A stretch of DNA of 6,763 nt from positions 1-6,763 of the forward strand of contig JBICHM010000212.1 in assembly GCA_043101835.1 (NCBI GenBank), written 5' to 3'. Position 1 is the stretch's first letter; every line of letters begins with the position of its first letter. Positions 6,434 to 6,763 of this stretch are shown here, one piece after another. The stretch comes from JBICHM01 sp043101835. Its GTDB lineage: Bacteria > Planctomycetota > Phycisphaerae > Phycisphaerales > UBA1924. The position numbers were made by a program, and so were the translations under genes. The notes under the pieces are model-generated. The model ran no database searches. It saw only the letters and a program-made list of their open reading frames with translations, and had not been told where the DNA came from.

Positions 6434-6763
6434 TCAGCGCAGGCGCAGGCTCGCCAGGGCCACGGCGATAAGGGCGATCGTCACGATCCACAGCCGGACG
6501 ACGATCTTCTGCTCCGTCCACCCGCCCATGTGCAGGTGCCAGTGGTAGGGGGCGCAGCGGAAGATGCGCTTCCCCTTCGTGTACTTGAAGTACCCCACCT
6601 GCAGCACGACGCTCCCGATCTCCAGCAGGAAGACGCCGCACATGACCAGCACGACGAACTCCTGCCGGATGACCACCGCGACATAGCCGAGCACGCCGCC
6701 GAGGGTCAGCGACCCCGTGTCGCCCATGAAGACCGACGCCGGCGAGCAGTTCCACCAGAGGAA
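6434..6763 (-). CDS. mraY: MraY, phospho-N-acetylmuramoyl-pentapeptide transferase (C-terminal part)
   Basis: The C-terminal 109 residues of MraY; the rest lies beyond the right edge. MraY is the integral membrane enzyme that transfers phospho-MurNAc-pentapeptide from UDP to undecaprenyl phosphate, giving lipid I, the first membrane step of peptidoglycan synthesis. The fragment opens with FLWWNCSPASVFMGDTGSL, whose aspartate (codon 6719-6721) matches the conserved third catalytic-site aspartate. It continues through LQVGYFKYTKGKRIFRCAP and ends GGWTEQKIVVRLWIV...LASLRLR, the standard MraY end. The family motif HHH after the AP pair reads H-W-H here (6536-6544), with a further histidine two residues later. 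This is a change at a position considered important for activity. The rest is well conserved and the frame is intact, so the gene looks functional. The next gene on the same strand is a MATE transporter, not murD or ftsW as in many division/cell-wall clusters. Confidence 0.95.
   Translation of the reverse strand, partial: FLWWNCSPASVFMGDTGSLTLGGVLGYVAVVIRQEFVVLVMCGVFLLEIGSVVLQVGYFKYTKGKRIFRCAPYHWHLHMGGWTEQKIVVRLWIVTIALIAVALASLRLR

Noticed and set aside
1..6763. A new defence, mobile or toxin system.
   Set aside because: All five genes belong to well-known metabolic, transport or cell-wall families. I see no repeats, integrase, att-like duplications, toxin-antitoxin pair or composition break.

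Overview
This is a GC-rich bacterial window, almost entirely protein-coding, with no intergenic gap above about 100 bases. It has no RNA genes, insertion sequences, CRISPR array or integration hallmarks that I can see. The gene set (an intact MraY, so a peptidoglycan-making bacterium; a YdiJ-type flavin/iron-sulfur dehydrogenase; a MATE exporter with long extra loops) fits a free-living high-GC bacterium. Planctomycetota or a neighbouring phylum is my best guess. That rests on general resemblance of the proteins and is low confidence.

The left half (1-4177, + strand) holds two genes. The first is a roughly 1000-residue oxidoreductase in which a FAD-binding GlcD-like half is fused to a GlpC-like half with two iron-sulfur motifs and two CCG domains. 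This is the architecture of D-2-hydroxyglutarate dehydrogenase (YdiJ) and Dld-II-type D-lactate dehydrogenase. Its reading frame is open to the left edge, so its true start may lie outside the window. The second is an M24-family metallopeptidase-fold protein (Xaa-Pro aminopeptidase/dipeptidase-like) with all five metal ligands. Its ATG overlaps the dehydrogenase stop as ATGA, so the two are probably co-transcribed and translationally coupled.

The right half (4181-6763, - strand) reads right to left. It holds the C-terminal 109 residues of MraY, the enzyme that makes lipid I; then a 12-helix MATE exporter; then a small GNAT acetyltransferase of the phosphinothricin acetyltransferase-like group. 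They are co-directional and closely spaced. The two gene groups converge at 4177/4181 with only three bases between facing stop codons and no recognisable terminator.

I found no convincing undescribed system. The points most worth a second look are a tryptophan in place of the central histidine of the MraY HHH motif, a MATE gene where a division/cell-wall gene would often follow mraY, matched long loops in both halves of the MATE protein, and the coupled pairing of a 2-hydroxyacid dehydrogenase with an M24 hydrolase.
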